DNA of 64,000 nt from Proteus columbae (GTDB taxonomy: Bacteria > Pseudomonadota > Gammaproteobacteria > Enterobacterales > Enterobacteriaceae). The notes under the pieces are model-generated. The model worked only from the letters and a program-made list of their open reading frames with translations. It had not been told where the DNA came from and ran no database searches. Below are positions 1 to 8,340 of this stretch, in pieces. Each line of letters starts with the position of its first letter. Position 1 is the first letter of the stretch. The stretch covers positions 62,001 through 126,000 of the forward strand of contig NZ_NGVR01000032.1 in assembly GCF_002777965.1 (NCBI RefSeq). The letters run 5' to 3'. Position numbers and translations under genes: made by a program.

Positions 1-1199
1 TTGAAATTCCAACCACTACCAATCAATGCCGAATAATAGTCTTCACTGGCAATTCCACCCGCATAAAGTGTAACAAGGTTATTTAAACCATAATGGAATT
101 CACCTTGTGCAAATTTAGGTCGATAATCGGTATTACTAATACGTGACTCACCCACCATCACGTTATAGCGATATACACCTTCTTTTAACATATCGGGAAC
201 GGCTGAAAACGGTACAGTAAAAGTTTCCCTTCTTCCATCGGCCTCTTGAATAACCACTAAGAGATCACCACCTCCCGCAGTAGGCTGAATATCTCGAAAG
301 GAAAATTCACCCGGCGGTACATTTTCTTGAAAAACTAGATTTTCATTTTGATAAACACTCACTAATGCGTTTGTTTGTGCAACGCCACGAATAATAGGCG
401 CAAATCCTTGACTTGAATTAGGTAACATTCCCATTTCAGTCGCCAATGAAGCACCTCTAAATGAAATACTGGTAAAGAGTGCGGCTGGCGTATAAAAATC
501 ACCTATCGTTAATCCTGCGGTTATCTGGCTTAATGCTTTATAGATATAGCGGGTATTATTTTTCCATTGGCTTTTACCATGAGAATAATAAGTATAGTTA
601 GACTCGTCTCTAAACTGCCATGCCCCTAAATTAATTCCTGAATTAATATTGGCAAAAAAACTCTCGTTATTACTTTTATTTCCTTTTTTTTCTTTGTAGT
701 TATAGTAATTTAAATTGTAAGACAAAATCAGGGCTGAAATACCCTGTTCCCAATAACTGGGATCAACATATCCCACTTCTGATTGTTTAACAGAAATCTG
801 AGGTGCTGTGATATCCAGCCTTAATCTATTAATATCTAATGTTGAAGCAACTCCCGTCGCCAATTCATTAGATAAAATTGTTTTTTGCTGTGCTATTTTT
901 TGCTTTGCCGACAAAGATAAATTTAAACCTAACTTATTCACATCATCCGACTCAAAACTAGTCCCTGCATTATTCCCTAGCACATTGACTTCAAATTGCC
1001 CTTTCCACACCTGATTAACATACACATCAACAAGTTGCTTTCCTTCAGGTACTTTATCATCAATATAAAATCGTGAAATATCGCCATTCTTTGATTTTCC
1101 AACTAATAAAGATGTATCAAATCCCTCTGCATACAGATTTTGAGTATAATTTTGTATTCCTAAAAAAATAAGAACTGAGAGGTATTTTGAATTATTCAC
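1..1199 (-). CDS. Fimbrial outer-membrane usher, FimD/PapC family (partial)
   Basis: The frame is open from a GTG at 1199 to the left window edge, so about 400 N-terminal residues are present and the C-terminus lies outside. The translation starts with a signal peptide and then shows usher features: an N-terminal chaperone-subunit binding domain (FDTSLLVGKSKNGDISRFY), then barrel-type alternating strands, with the segment GASLATEMGMLPNSSQGFAP typical of PapC/FimD proteins. Ushers form the outer-membrane pore through which chaperone-bound pilins are assembled. No ATG is available in this frame near the start; AGAG lies about 8 bases before the GTG. It follows the chaperone gene by 13 bases and is clearly in the same operon. 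Family certain, specific fimbria unknown. Confidence 0.9.
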   Translation of the reverse strand, partial: MNNSKYLSVLIFLGIQNYTQNLYAEGFDTSLLVGKSKNGDISRFYIDDKVPEGKQLVDVYVNQVWKGQFEVNVLGNNAGTSFESDDVNKLGLNLSLSAKQKIAQQKTILSNELATGVASTLDINRLRLDITAPQISVKQSEVGYVDPSYWEQGISALILSYNLNYYNYKEKKGNKSNNESFFANINSGINLGAWQFRDESNYTYYSHGKSQWKNNTRYIYKALSQITAGLTIGDFYTPAALFTSISFRGASLATEMGMLPNSSQGFAPIIRGVAQTNALVSVYQNENLVFQENVPPGEFSFRDIQPTAGGGDLLVVIQEADGRRETFTVPFSAVPDMLKEGVYRYNVMVGESRISNTDYRPKFAQGEFHYGLNNLVTLYAGGIASEDYYSALIGSGWNF

Positions 1200-1212
1200 G
1201 ATGTTATCTCTA

Positions 1213-1905
1213 TTAGAGTTTAATATTCTGTGATTTATAAACACCAAAATCATCAACATAAATAACAACAACGGAATTGCTTTTTAATTTATTAATTAAA
1301 GGTAACTCACGAGAAGATAACGGCGGGATCATTTCAGAATCGACAAGCGTAATACGAGGTGTACCTTGTGTAGAAATAGAGGCTATCGTGAAATGATACT
1401 GTGAGTTATTTTTAACTAAAACTTTATCACCATTTAATTGATAAGTTATTTTCTCATTAACAAGTTCTGGTTTATCAGTTAAATCTTTTGGGCGATAAAA
1501 AACTTTAATTCGTGTTTTCATCGCTAATTGCAAATAACTTTTTCCTTTTAATGCTTCAGCATTTTCTGGAATATCGAGAATATTTAAATAGTATACCTGT
1601 TCAACATTTCCTGATAATTTTTCATCGGAATTTTTTATTCTTAATGTCTGACCTTGTCTACCTGCTATTTTTACAATTGGTGGATATAAATAAAAAGGAG
1701 AATTTGCATCTTCAGGTGTTGAGTTTATATCACCATCATCAATCCAACTTTGCACGAGTGAAGCTAAATCACCATTATTGGTCAATTGAAGATTAACACT
1801 ATCTGTTCCTTCATAATAAATAACCCGTGTACCATTAATAATGATATTAGAAAATACACTCGTCGGTAATATCAATGCCATTAAAAAAACGATTAACTTT
1901 TTCAT
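1213..1905 (-). CDS. Periplasmic fimbrial chaperone, PapD/FimC family
   Basis: About 230 residues with a signal peptide (MKKLIVFLMALILPTSVFS) and two immunoglobulin-like domains. It carries the family features: an early GTRVIYYEG strand (the edge strand and subunit-binding Arg), the conserved PPIVKIAGRQGQTLRI block and the YYLNILDIP strand near residue 110. It would bind pilins in the periplasm and deliver them to the usher. An ATG three codons upstream at 1914 is too close to the ribosome site; AGGA lies 8 bases before the ATG at 1905, which also gives a normal signal peptide. It sits between the pilin and usher genes, behind a hairpin that may limit its expression. Confidence 0.92.
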   Translation of the reverse strand: MKKLIVFLMALILPTSVFSNIIINGTRVIYYEGTDSVNLQLTNNGDLASLVQSWIDDGDINSTPEDANSPFYLYPPIVKIAGRQGQTLRIKNSDEKLSGNVEQVYYLNILDIPENAEALKGKSYLQLAMKTRIKVFYRPKDLTDKPELVNEKITYQLNGDKVLVKNNSQYHFTIASISTQGTPRITLVDSEMIPPLSSRELPLINKLKSNSVVVIYVDDFGVYKSQNIKL

Positions 1906-1917
1906 TATAAACATCCT

Positions 1918-1951
1918 AAAAAACCAGACCCAACATTGAGTCTGGTTTTTT
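1918..1951 (-). terminator. Hairpin between pilin and chaperone genes (likely partial terminator)
   Basis: On the minus strand, ACCAGAC and GTCTGGT pair around a 10-base loop, extendable through flanking A and T runs to 12 bp, with six T immediately after. It lies just after the pilin stop and its T run abuts the AGGA used by the chaperone gene. Such intercistronic terminators are known to keep major pilin in excess over chaperone and usher. Confidence 0.75.
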
Positions 1952-1955
1952 TATA

Positions 1956-2546
1956 TTATAAATAAGAAACAGTATAGATAACGTTAGAGTGTACTGGCCC
2001 TGTTTTAGCGGCTGTGGCATTTGTTTTATAATAACTGGCAATTAAACGCAGAGTATCTGAATCTGGCGCTGTTTTATCACCTTTAATACCTGTATCAAAG
2101 GTTGCATTTAGTGGTATAGCAACTGTTGGTGCGGCAGGTGTTGATAAACTAAAACCGACATTTTTTGCCACTAATGGATCATTTTCATTAGCGGTATCAT
2201 TAACTAAATATAATCCACTTGTGGAAATGGTATTTGCAGATGAAAAATGTATCTTTAAATTACTTCCACTTGGCGTAGATGCTGGAGCACAATCAGAGAA
2301 TGTCAAAGCAAACTCTTTTTGATTTTTGGCAATAACAGTACTCGCCGTTGTTCCGGCATCCGTTACGGTAATAGGATCTAATAAAATAGAAAAGTCCGCA
2401 CTATTTCCTCCATTAATTGTACAGGTGGTATCACTAATAGCACCAGAGAAAGAGATTATTCCACCAGCGCTGTTGGTTGCAGCAAATGCCGACGTCGACA
2501 ATATAGCCACTGATAATAATGACAGTGGGAGTTTATTTTTAAGCAT
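1956..2546 (-). CDS. Fimbrial major subunit (type 1-like pilin)
   Basis: A 196-residue pilin with signal peptide ending at STSAFA|ATN. The mature protein has the family pattern: GGIISFSGAISDTTCTI near its start (first Cys of the disulfide), a second Cys in LTFSDCAP and a C-terminal beta strand ending VIYTVSYL, with Tyr as penultimate aromatic residue, used for donor-strand exchange. A TTG start at 2558 is possible, but the ATG at 2546 has GGGG six bases upstream and gives a standard signal peptide. It is the first gene of the operon visible here, preceded by a long AT-rich region. It would be polymerised into a surface fimbria; the fimbrial type cannot be named from sequence alone. Confidence 0.9.
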   Translation of the reverse strand: MLKNKLPLSLLSVAILSTSAFAATNSAGGIISFSGAISDTTCTINGGNSADFSILLDPITVTDAGTTASTVIAKNQKEFALTFSDCAPASTPSGSNLKIHFSSANTISTSGLYLVNDTANENDPLVAKNVGFSLSTPAAPTVAIPLNATFDTGIKGDKTAPDSDTLRLIASYYKTNATAAKTGPVHSNVIYTVSYL

Positions 2547-2965
2547 ATATAACCCCAAGAATAGACAAATATTTAATTAGCAAAAATAAGCTTCTATTAT
2601 TGCCATCATTAACTAAAGGTGATGAAATTAGACCCTAGTCAATCTGATATTAGTCATATTTTAAAAAACCAACAAATAAAAATAACCACTTTTTAAAAAA
2701 TGTGACTTAAGTCAAATTCAATCGGTTATTTGATTTGGTTAATATATAAATGTATTAATATTTAATGTCACTATACAATTAAAAATTATAAATAAAAAAA
2801 CAATAACAATTAATTTATTAACAGCCAATCAAAAAAAGAATATCTATAAATGAATTAATTTATTTTGGAATTTTTTATTCAAATTAAATATTCCATAATT
2901 AATAAAAATAACAAATAAAATAAGAATAAACTCACAAAACAGCTTAACTCTAAAAATAAAATTTA
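2547..2965. other. AT-rich intergenic region upstream of the fimbrial operon
   Basis: About 420 bases with no convincing gene, very AT-rich, with many runs of A and T of the kind H-NS binds. A perfect 12-base palindrome TGACTTAAGTCA lies at 2703-2714 and could be an operator. I found no long inverted repeats of an invertible promoter and no recombinase gene nearby. Confidence 0.5.
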
Positions 2966-2996
2966 ATAAAAATAAAGGCCACATTAATATGTGGCC
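2966..2996 (-). terminator. Rho-independent terminator of phoH
   Basis: A perfect 8-bp stem GGCCACAT/ATGTGGCC with a 4-base or smaller loop at 2977-2996, followed on the minus strand by TTTATTTTT. It lies 35 bases after the phoH stop. Confidence 0.85.
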
Positions 2997-3030
2997 TGTT
3001 TAACTTTATACAAAAAACCTCATGCTCTAT

Positions 3031-3819
3031 TTAATCATTATAAGCAGCTAATACATGTTGACATAATGTAGAGCGTACACAATCTTCTTGCATAAATTTA
3101 ATCACTCCCACTCGATTATTAGCCTCAAATCGAATAAGTGCATCCGCTAATCCAGACGGTACGCTAGTAGGTAAATCACACTGTGTAATATCACCATTAA
3201 CCACAACCGTGACATTTTCACCCATTCTAGTTAGAAATAGTTTCATTTGATTTACAGTCACATTCTGCGCTTCGTCTAAAATAACAAATGCATTTTCAAA
3301 AGTACGACCTCGCATATAAGCGAAAGGCGCAATTTCAACTTTACCGATTTCAGGCCGTAAACAATATTGTAAAAATGAAGCGCCTAAACGTTTGACTAAT
3401 ACGTCATAGACAGGACGAAAATAAGGTGCAAATTTTTCAGCAATGTCACCAGGTAAGAAACCGAGATCTTCATCAGCTTGTAACACAGGTCGAGTAACAA
3501 TGATACGTTCTATTTCTTTATTAATTAAGGCATCGGCAGCCATTGCAGCGCTAAGAAATGTTTTACCACAGCCCGCTTCCCCTGTGGCAAAAATAAGATT
3601 CTGATGTTTAATGGCATTCATATATTGGCGTTGTGCTTCATTGCGAGGAGATAACACACGTTCATCACGTTTTTCTCTCGCCATACCAATAGTATCGATG
3701 ATATCCCCAAATCCTGGTAAAACCATAACGTTATCTCGATGAGCTCCATTACGTTGTTCTTTACGTGAGGTGCGTTTATTTTCTCGGCGTAAACGTGTTG
3801 CTGCTTTTTGTCTACTCAT
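3031..3819 (-). CDS. phoH: PhoH family ATPase, phosphate-starvation inducible
   Basis: A 262-residue P-loop protein. Walker A is GEAGCGKT near residue 80, Walker B is VILDEAQN near 180, and the conserved PhoH block ITRPVLQADEDLGFLPGD-type segment follows Walker A. The N-terminus is very basic (KAATRLRRENKRTSRKEQR), as in enterobacterial PhoH, which is longer in annotated E. coli; this shorter start fits the conserved MSRQKA opening. PhoH proteins bind ATP and are linked to RNA metabolism; the biochemical role is not settled. Regulation is well supported here: a near-perfect Pho box lies about 240 bases upstream, and the leader between contains hairpins and a short reading frame. Confidence 0.92.
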   Translation of the reverse strand: MSRQKAATRLRRENKRTSRKEQRNGAHRDNVMVLPGFGDIIDTIGMAREKRDERVLSPRNEAQRQYMNAIKHQNLIFATGEAGCGKTFLSAAMAADALINKEIERIIVTRPVLQADEDLGFLPGDIAEKFAPYFRPVYDVLVKRLGASFLQYCLRPEIGKVEIAPFAYMRGRTFENAFVILDEAQNVTVNQMKLFLTRMGENVTVVVNGDITQCDLPTSVPSGLADALIRFEANNRVGVIKFMQEDCVRSTLCQHVLAAYND

Positions 3820-3843
3820 AGTGGTATTTACCCTTGTTAGTCT

Positions 3844-3873
3844 TCAAAAAGTCATCGACATCTCTGTTTGCAT
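3844..3873 (-). CDS. Possible 9-codon upstream reading frame in the phoH leader
   Basis: On the minus strand an ATG preceded by AAAGGA at good spacing opens a frame reading MQTEMSMTF and then TGA, 24 bases before the phoH start. Its ribosome site is stronger than that of phoH itself. It could be a leader peptide coupling translation, or chance. Confidence 0.35.
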   Translation of the reverse strand: MQTEMSMTF

Positions 3874-3925
3874 TTCATTCCTTTACCGATGAGTCCCCTT
3901 CAGACTCTGTTTAGTCGCAGAAAAC

Positions 3926-3983
3926 AAAAAAACCGGTCACAATCCTGAACATTAAACATCAATGAACGGTTGTTGCCGGTTTT
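3926..3983 (-). terminator. Terminator-like hairpin in the phoH leader
   Basis: On the minus strand AAAACCGG pairs with CCGGTTTT, then after a symmetric two-base internal loop ACAA pairs with TTGT, and seven T follow, then G and four more T. The nearest upstream minus-strand gene is endA, about 650 bases away with a plus-strand gene between, so it does not terminate a known gene. It may be an attenuator in the phoH leader or the end of a small RNA. Confidence 0.55.
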
Positions 3984-4060
3984 CTGTGAGTAACGAGATA
4001 TTTCCATTGCTTCTGTCATTCATATTCCCCATCATGGAGCTAGAGTGAAAATTAACGAAG

Positions 4061-4082
4061 CTTTATGACAGTATAATGACAA
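4061..4082 (-). promoter_or_regulatory. PhoB-binding Pho box upstream of phoH
   Basis: Read on the minus strand: TTGTCAT-TATA-CTGTCAT followed by AAAG. These are two direct 7-base repeats spaced by 4, the arrangement PhoB binds, here matching the consensus almost perfectly. TAATTT about 10 bases further on can serve as the -10. It points at phoH. Confidence 0.85.
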
Positions 4083-4170
4083 AAGAAAAATATTTTCAAT
4101 ACTGAAATAATTTATAACGAGATGGACTTAACATAAAAATAACAATAAGTGTTATTTTAGGGGGAAGTAA

Positions 4171-4614
4171 ATGAATTTCTTGCGATTACCTTTTGTTTAT
4201 TGGTTACTACTAAACCTAATTCCATTTATTGGTTTTGAACTTCACTCTGGCTCTCTCAAAATGGGCTTCTTTTTTTACCTCGGTTTGCTCACCATTACGA
4301 CTTCTGGGATCTGGCTTTTTTATTGCCTCTCATTTTTTATTAAACAAAAAACATCTCCTAATCCCAATCACACACCTCGACAATTAGTAACAAGTGGCCC
4401 TTATAAAATAAGTCGCAATCCTATGTACCTCGGTTTCTTAGATATTAGTATTGGACTATTTTTTATTTTTGGTAATTGGGGATTTTTGGGCGCTGCAATT
4501 GCGTTTTACTTTATTACTGATCGCTATACGATAGTACGTGAAGAGAAAATCTTAAGTGAATTATTTCCACAAGCGTGGCAACAATATTGTCGCCACGTTC
4601 GTCGTTGGATGTAA
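4171..4614 (+). CDS. Isoprenylcysteine carboxyl methyltransferase-like membrane protein
   Basis: A 147-residue protein with about four membrane segments (near residues 5-25, 30-55, 90-110). The loop LVTSGPYKISRNPMYLG near residues 70-87 is the hallmark of the small membrane methyltransferase family that includes ICMT-like and phospholipid N-methyltransferase-like proteins; the segment ending with paired Glu residues REEKILSELF is the usual second motif. It probably uses S-adenosylmethionine, but bacterial substrates are mostly unknown. The start has a strong AGGGGG site 6 bases upstream. It is alone on its strand and converges with endA 15 bases later. Family assignment is good, function unknown. 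Confidence 0.8.
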   Translation: MNFLRLPFVYWLLLNLIPFIGFELHSGSLKMGFFFYLGLLTITTSGIWLFYCLSFFIKQKTSPNPNHTPRQLVTSGPYKISRNPMYLGFLDISIGLFFIFGNWGFLGAAIAFYFITDRYTIVREEKILSELFPQAWQQYCRHVRRWM

Positions 4615-4629
4615 TCTAAATAATTACGA

Positions 4630-5613
4630 TTAAGGCTGTTTACAGTTATTAGCTAAACGGTAACCTGCCTTAATGGCCTCACTCTCTGTTTTAAACAAAA
4701 CCGCATTTTTATCTGACATTGTTTTATAACCTGAGCAATGCGCAAAATGGTAGATCTTGCTATTTACATTACCTTTAATATCTTCAGATCGTGATGCATT
4801 GACTTGTTTAGGTGTGTCAGTTTTAGCTTTAGTGACTGGTGTACTATTTGTTGCAGATAATCCGACACCACTATTTTTATGCCCTAACTGCCATTTCATT
4901 TCACCTGTCACAAAGGGATTGTGATATCCAACAATACGAGCAATACGATTATCACGCTCTTTTTCCCATGCTGTTGGTGGATAAGCATTATCCCAAGCCA
5001 TTAATAACTGTTGTTGCTGACGTGACATAGAGAGGTTATAGCGATCATGTAAATAGAAATAAACCCTTGCTACTTGTCCTTTAACTTCATTACGCGGTTC
5101 GAAGGTACGTGAAGCAAAGTCAACACGGCTACGGCATTGACCATATTGGTAAGGCGCTTGTGCAGGTAATTGCCCAAAGCTAAAATTGCTACGATCACCA
5201 TTAACTTCACCAATAGATGGAGCTAAATTGTGTAAATCTGCTTCAATTTTGCCAAATACAGGATCGTTTTTCACACAATTAGCTCGGCCGCCATTTTGCC
5301 AACATTGACGTTGATGACCAAAAACCCATGCAGGAACAATATGCTCCCACTCAATACGTTCCGCTCTTGTTTGCTGAGTTCTAACTTTATAACCACAACT
5401 GGCTAAATCAACACGTCCTCCCGATTTACCTACCCATTTCCAATCACAACCACAATAAAGAGTACCTTGTGACTTTTGATTTTGATCATAATAAATACGT
5501 TCTTTTGCTATCTCTTTCGCTTTTGTAAAATTTTCAGGGGCCTGTGCTTGCACATTTAACGTAATAAAAAACAAACCCAACACAACCGCGGTATAGTGTA
5601 ATATTTTTCTCAA
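4630..5613 (-). CDS. endA: Periplasmic endonuclease I with extra C-terminal metal-binding-like domain
   Basis: Residues 1-25 are a signal peptide ending VQAQA. Residues 35-235 match EndA throughout, including YCGCDWKW, the nuclease core RIEWEHIVPAWVFGHQRQCW with the catalytic His, DLHNLAPSIGEVNGDRSNF and the C-terminal NPFV. EndA cleaves double-stranded DNA in the periplasm. The protein is 327 residues, roughly 90 longer than E. coli EndA: a low-complexity linker is followed by a terminal domain with the pattern YHFAHCSGY...KNAVLF...EAIKAGYRLANNC, like the small Ada-type metal-binding or 'sunset' domains fused to other nucleases. The start is TTG, the only one consistent with the signal peptide; AAGG is 11 bases upstream. 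Confidence 0.9.
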   Translation of the reverse strand: MRKILHYTAVVLGLFFITLNVQAQAPENFTKAKEIAKERIYYDQNQKSQGTLYCGCDWKWVGKSGGRVDLASCGYKVRTQQTRAERIEWEHIVPAWVFGHQRQCWQNGGRANCVKNDPVFGKIEADLHNLAPSIGEVNGDRSNFSFGQLPAQAPYQYGQCRSRVDFASRTFEPRNEVKGQVARVYFYLHDRYNLSMSRQQQQLLMAWDNAYPPTAWEKERDNRIARIVGYHNPFVTGEMKWQLGHKNSGVGLSATNSTPVTKAKTDTPKQVNASRSEDIKGNVNSKIYHFAHCSGYKTMSDKNAVLFKTESEAIKAGYRLANNCKQP

Positions 5614-5866
5614 AGTGGTATCTGCCTTACTCTTTATTTTATTAAACCCAATAAGAATTATCTTTAATAACCAACTGATAATCTTATTTTTATTTAGCCT
5701 AATCTTACCTTTTTTTTATTTATTTTGGGCAATCTTTCTTGCTATTTTTTGTATAAAAAATAAAACAATAAGCGTGAATGGTGATAGAAAAAGCCGTTAT
5801 TCTCGACATTAACGCAAAAGGGATTTGCTATGGTTTAGTCCATCAATGATTTGGAGAAATTTAAAA

Positions 5867-6049
5867 ATGAATGAGAATATGCTGAATTTGATGGACGAAT
5901 TAGTCGAGATAACAAAAAAGCATGCGAATAACGAAGATGTTAAAGCGCATGCCAGTTTAGAATCTGAGAATAAATTACGAATTCAAATTATTATTTCCGA
6001 TAAAAATGAATTGGACATTACATTAAATTCACTACAACATGCAATGTAA
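5867..6049 (+). CDS. Small hypothetical protein
   Basis: A 60-residue acidic protein starting MNENMLNLMDELVEITKKHA, with GGAG 10 bases upstream of the ATG. It has an amphipathic helical first half and a beta-like second half (LRIQIIISDKNELDITLNSL). I do not recognise the family. It sits alone between divergent endA and convergent yjjB, ending four bases before yjjB's stop. Codon use looks ordinary, and the ribosome site and composition make it likelier real than not. Confidence 0.5.
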   Translation: MNENMLNLMDELVEITKKHANNEDVKAHASLESENKLRIQIIISDKNELDITLNSLQHAM

Positions 6050-6053
6050 GTCA

Positions 6054-6527
6054 TTATACACTCGGACGCTTGCGATATAACCATAATCCCGGCAAGGATA
6101 GCCCGATAGAGAGCGCACCGACAATAAATGAAGCTTTAAGGAAATTAGTAACTAAAGCTTCAAAAATTTCCGCGCTATAACCAATTTGCGTTAACTTCAC
6201 CACTGAGATCATCGCTATATATGCATTTATTCCGGGGAACATTGGAATAACCGCTGCAACGGTAAAAACTTTAGGGTGTGCAAGCCACCAGCGTGACCAT
6301 TGAATACCAATGCAACCCACTAAAATAGCAGCACAAAAACTTGCCCACTCAATGTTCATACCACTCATCACTAAAACAGTACGAGAGCCGTGACCTATTG
6401 CTCCTAATAATGCGCAATATTTTAATGCCCTTGAAGGTACATTAAATACCATCGCAAAACCCACAGCAGGAATAGCCGCTAAAATCATATCTTCAATCAG
6501 GGTAAGAATTATCGTTATTATGCCCAA
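6054..6527 (-). CDS. yjjB: YjjB subunit of the YjjPB exporter (ThrE family)
   Basis: A hydrophobic protein that aligns end to end with E. coli YjjB, for example [28 protein letters not shown], and [13 protein letters not shown] near residues 95-110, ending [10 protein letters not shown]. YjjP and YjjB together correspond to the two halves of the ThrE threonine/serine exporter and have been linked to succinate export in E. coli. A TTG at 6527, overlapping the end of yjjP, gives 157 residues and the same N-terminal length as E. coli YjjB; an ATG at 6542 is the alternative. The overlap suggests translational coupling to yjjP. Confidence 0.88.
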   Translation of the reverse strand: MGIITIILTLIEDMILAAIPAVGFAMVFNVPSRALKYCALLGAIGHGSRTVLVMSGMNIEWASFCAAILVGCIGIQWSRWWLAHPKVFTVAAVIPMFPGINAYIAMISVVKLTQIGYSAEIFEALVTNFLKASFIVGALSIGLSLPGLWLYRKRPSV

Positions 6528-7321
6528 TCTCTTAACCCCCATACTGCCATGGCTAAAATAACCCCTAAACAGGTTGCCAATGTTAACATTGTTGCCATTG
6601 CCCAACGCGCTAATCCAGTATTAACGTGCCCTTTAAACATATCAGCAACAGCATTAATTAAAGGAAATCCGGGAACCAATAATAAGACGCTGGCAGCCAT
6701 TGAAATAGTCGCCGTAGTTTGAAAATAAGAGAGCTTTAATAATAGGCCTGAAACTGAAGTCGCCACAAATGCCGTAATACAGAAATTAATTAATGGATTC
6801 ATTTGGCGATGTGTTAATGCTTGGCGTACAAACATACCAAGGCCACCACCAATGGCAGAAACTAAAAAGCCATCCCAATTACCACCATTTAATTTAGAGA
6901 AACAACCACAAGATAAGGCAACCATAAAAATAATCGCCCAACGTGGATAACGTAATGGTTTTATATGCTCAAAGCGTTTTCTGGCTTCATGAATATCTGC
7001 AAGATGATGTTCAACCAAAATAACAATATGCTGAACTTCTGTCACAACATGCATATTAATGCCACGGTCAACTATCTTTCGTGTTGATGTTTGGCAATGT
7101 CCGTTAACAATCGTGGTTAATACAACTGCATTAGCAGAAATTGCACTTTCGACTTGATGTACACCTAAAGCTAAACCTAGACGGGTTGAAAGCTGTTCAA
7201 CCAGCATACTTTCCGCGCCATGTTGCAATAGCAACAACGCAGTTTGAATACATAACTTGGTAATTTCACGCTGTTTATCTTGTGAAATGGCAGTACACTC
7301 CGCCATTATCTCATTATCCAT
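6518..7321 (-). CDS. yjjP: YjjP subunit of the YjjPB exporter (ThrE family)
   Basis: A 267-residue protein with a soluble N-terminal domain (residues 15-125) containing the conserved [21 protein letters not shown] segment, in which the HGAES core is typical of the DUF1212 family, and then about five membrane helices. It is the larger partner of YjjB and the two form a split ThrE-like exporter in the inner membrane. It begins a two-gene operon with yjjB. The ATG at 7321 is accepted; no better start is visible. Confidence 0.88.
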   Translation of the reverse strand: MDNEIMAECTAISQDKQREITKLCIQTALLLLQHGAESMLVEQLSTRLGLALGVHQVESAISANAVVLTTIVNGHCQTSTRKIVDRGINMHVVTEVQHIVILVEHHLADIHEARKRFEHIKPLRYPRWAIIFMVALSCGCFSKLNGGNWDGFLVSAIGGGLGMFVRQALTHRQMNPLINFCITAFVATSVSGLLLKLSYFQTTATISMAASVLLLVPGFPLINAVADMFKGHVNTGLARWAMATMLTLATCLGVILAMAVWGLRDWA

Positions 7322-7518
7322 ACTATGCCTTAGTTTTAATCAAAAACGTGCCACTGCTAATATAAAGTTTATCAGCATAGCTCGTTTCTCGCTCTATTAT
7401 CTTTCAATACTATTATGAACAAATAAAATATTTTAGGCAGTAGGTAGATCAAGTTTTTATGTAGATAATGAGTAATATCATTTTTAAAGCTAAGAATTGT
7501 TATTATAACGATAACGTT

Positions 7519-8340
7519 TTACTCATTTCTAAGTGCCATTTTTTCCCAAATAAATATCAGGTCATCCGGTGTAGATTGCAAATTAAATAACTGCCTTTTC
7601 ACTTCACTTTCTTTTATATTTCCAATATAGGAAACTAATACAGGATAAATGACGGTTTTAAAAAAATATTTTCCATGTATATATTTTTTTAGTTGTTGTA
7701 AAGGTTCTGACGCATTTATTTCTTGTCGTTTTATATTTAATTTATCTAATAGTTGATTTGGCTCTATATATTGATGCCATTCATTTAAAATACGGTCGAT
7801 TTTTTCAAAATCATTACTAGTATCAAGCTCTAATAATGATTCTTTAAAACCAAGCCCTCTTAATCCTTCCCATAACGGGTTTATAACAGCCCATACGGCC
7901 GCATGATTTATCCATTGTGTTAAATGAATGTCTATATTTTGATTGAGCCTTTCAAGACCATTTTCTATACGATGTCTCTTGCTTTCGGGTAATGCAGGCC
8001 AAATTTCTTCAGGAAGAATTAGGTAGTTTTCAATACAAAACCGAGGAAGAACAAGTAGGTTAGGTATTTCCTGTTTCTTTTCTGCTATTTTTACGTCATC
8101 CCATTCATCTCTATCGACAACACCAAGCCACTCACTTTCTTCTTTTAGTATCTCTAATACATGTTGCTTTTTACCTGCACTAGCTAAAACCCAATATTGT
8201 TCCCAATTAGATGACCACTTTCTTAAAAAAGCCCCAAAGGCTAATTCGTCATCAATACCTTCAACTAATAATACTTTTTTAGTTGAGGCACCTATTTTTT
8301 GCTCTTTGATTTTTTTTATTATTCCATCAATTTTCGACAT
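7519..8340 (-). CDS. TOPRIM/DUF4435-like nuclease, probable defence effector (AriB-like)
   Basis: A 273-residue protein. Near the N-terminus KKVLLVEGIDDELAF supplies the TOPRIM Glu (residue 27), and GVVDRDEWDD supplies the Asp-x-Asp pair (76 and 78); CIENYLI near residue 102 is the next conserved block in DUF4435-type proteins. It overlaps the end of the upstream ATPase gene by 14 bases, with GGAG six bases before the ATG at 8340 (a TTG at 8343 is less likely). ATPase plus DUF4435 TOPRIM in this order is the layout of PARIS (AriA-AriB), where the TOPRIM protein is released as a toxic nuclease on sensing a phage anti-restriction protein. RloB or AbiL-type relatives are alternatives. Assigned by motif and context only. 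Confidence 0.7.
   Translation of the reverse strand: MSKIDGIIKKIKEQKIGASTKKVLLVEGIDDELAFGAFLRKWSSNWEQYWVLASAGKKQHVLEILKEESEWLGVVDRDEWDDVKIAEKKQEIPNLLVLPRFCIENYLILPEEIWPALPESKRHRIENGLERLNQNIDIHLTQWINHAAVWAVINPLWEGLRGLGFKESLLELDTSNDFEKIDRILNEWHQYIEPNQLLDKLNIKRQEINASEPLQQLKKYIHGKYFFKTVIYPVLVSYIGNIKESEVKRQLFNLQSTPDDLIFIWEKMALRNE

Noticed and set aside
1512-1796. 94-codon plus-strand frame inside the chaperone gene
   Set aside because: Antisense shadow of a well-supported gene with no upstream signal.
2547-2965. Invertible promoter for the fimbrial operon
   Set aside because: No paired inverted repeats of useful length and no recombinase gene in the window.
3885-3925. GATGAGTC...GACTC...GAAAAC, superficially like a hammerhead ribozyme core
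   Set aside because: GAAA does not directly follow stem II and no cleavage-site stem is present.
5615-5812. 65-codon hydrophobic plus-strand frame beginning GTG next to endA
   Set aside because: It occupies the endA promoter region, has no ribosome site and its hydrophobicity comes from T-rich sequence.
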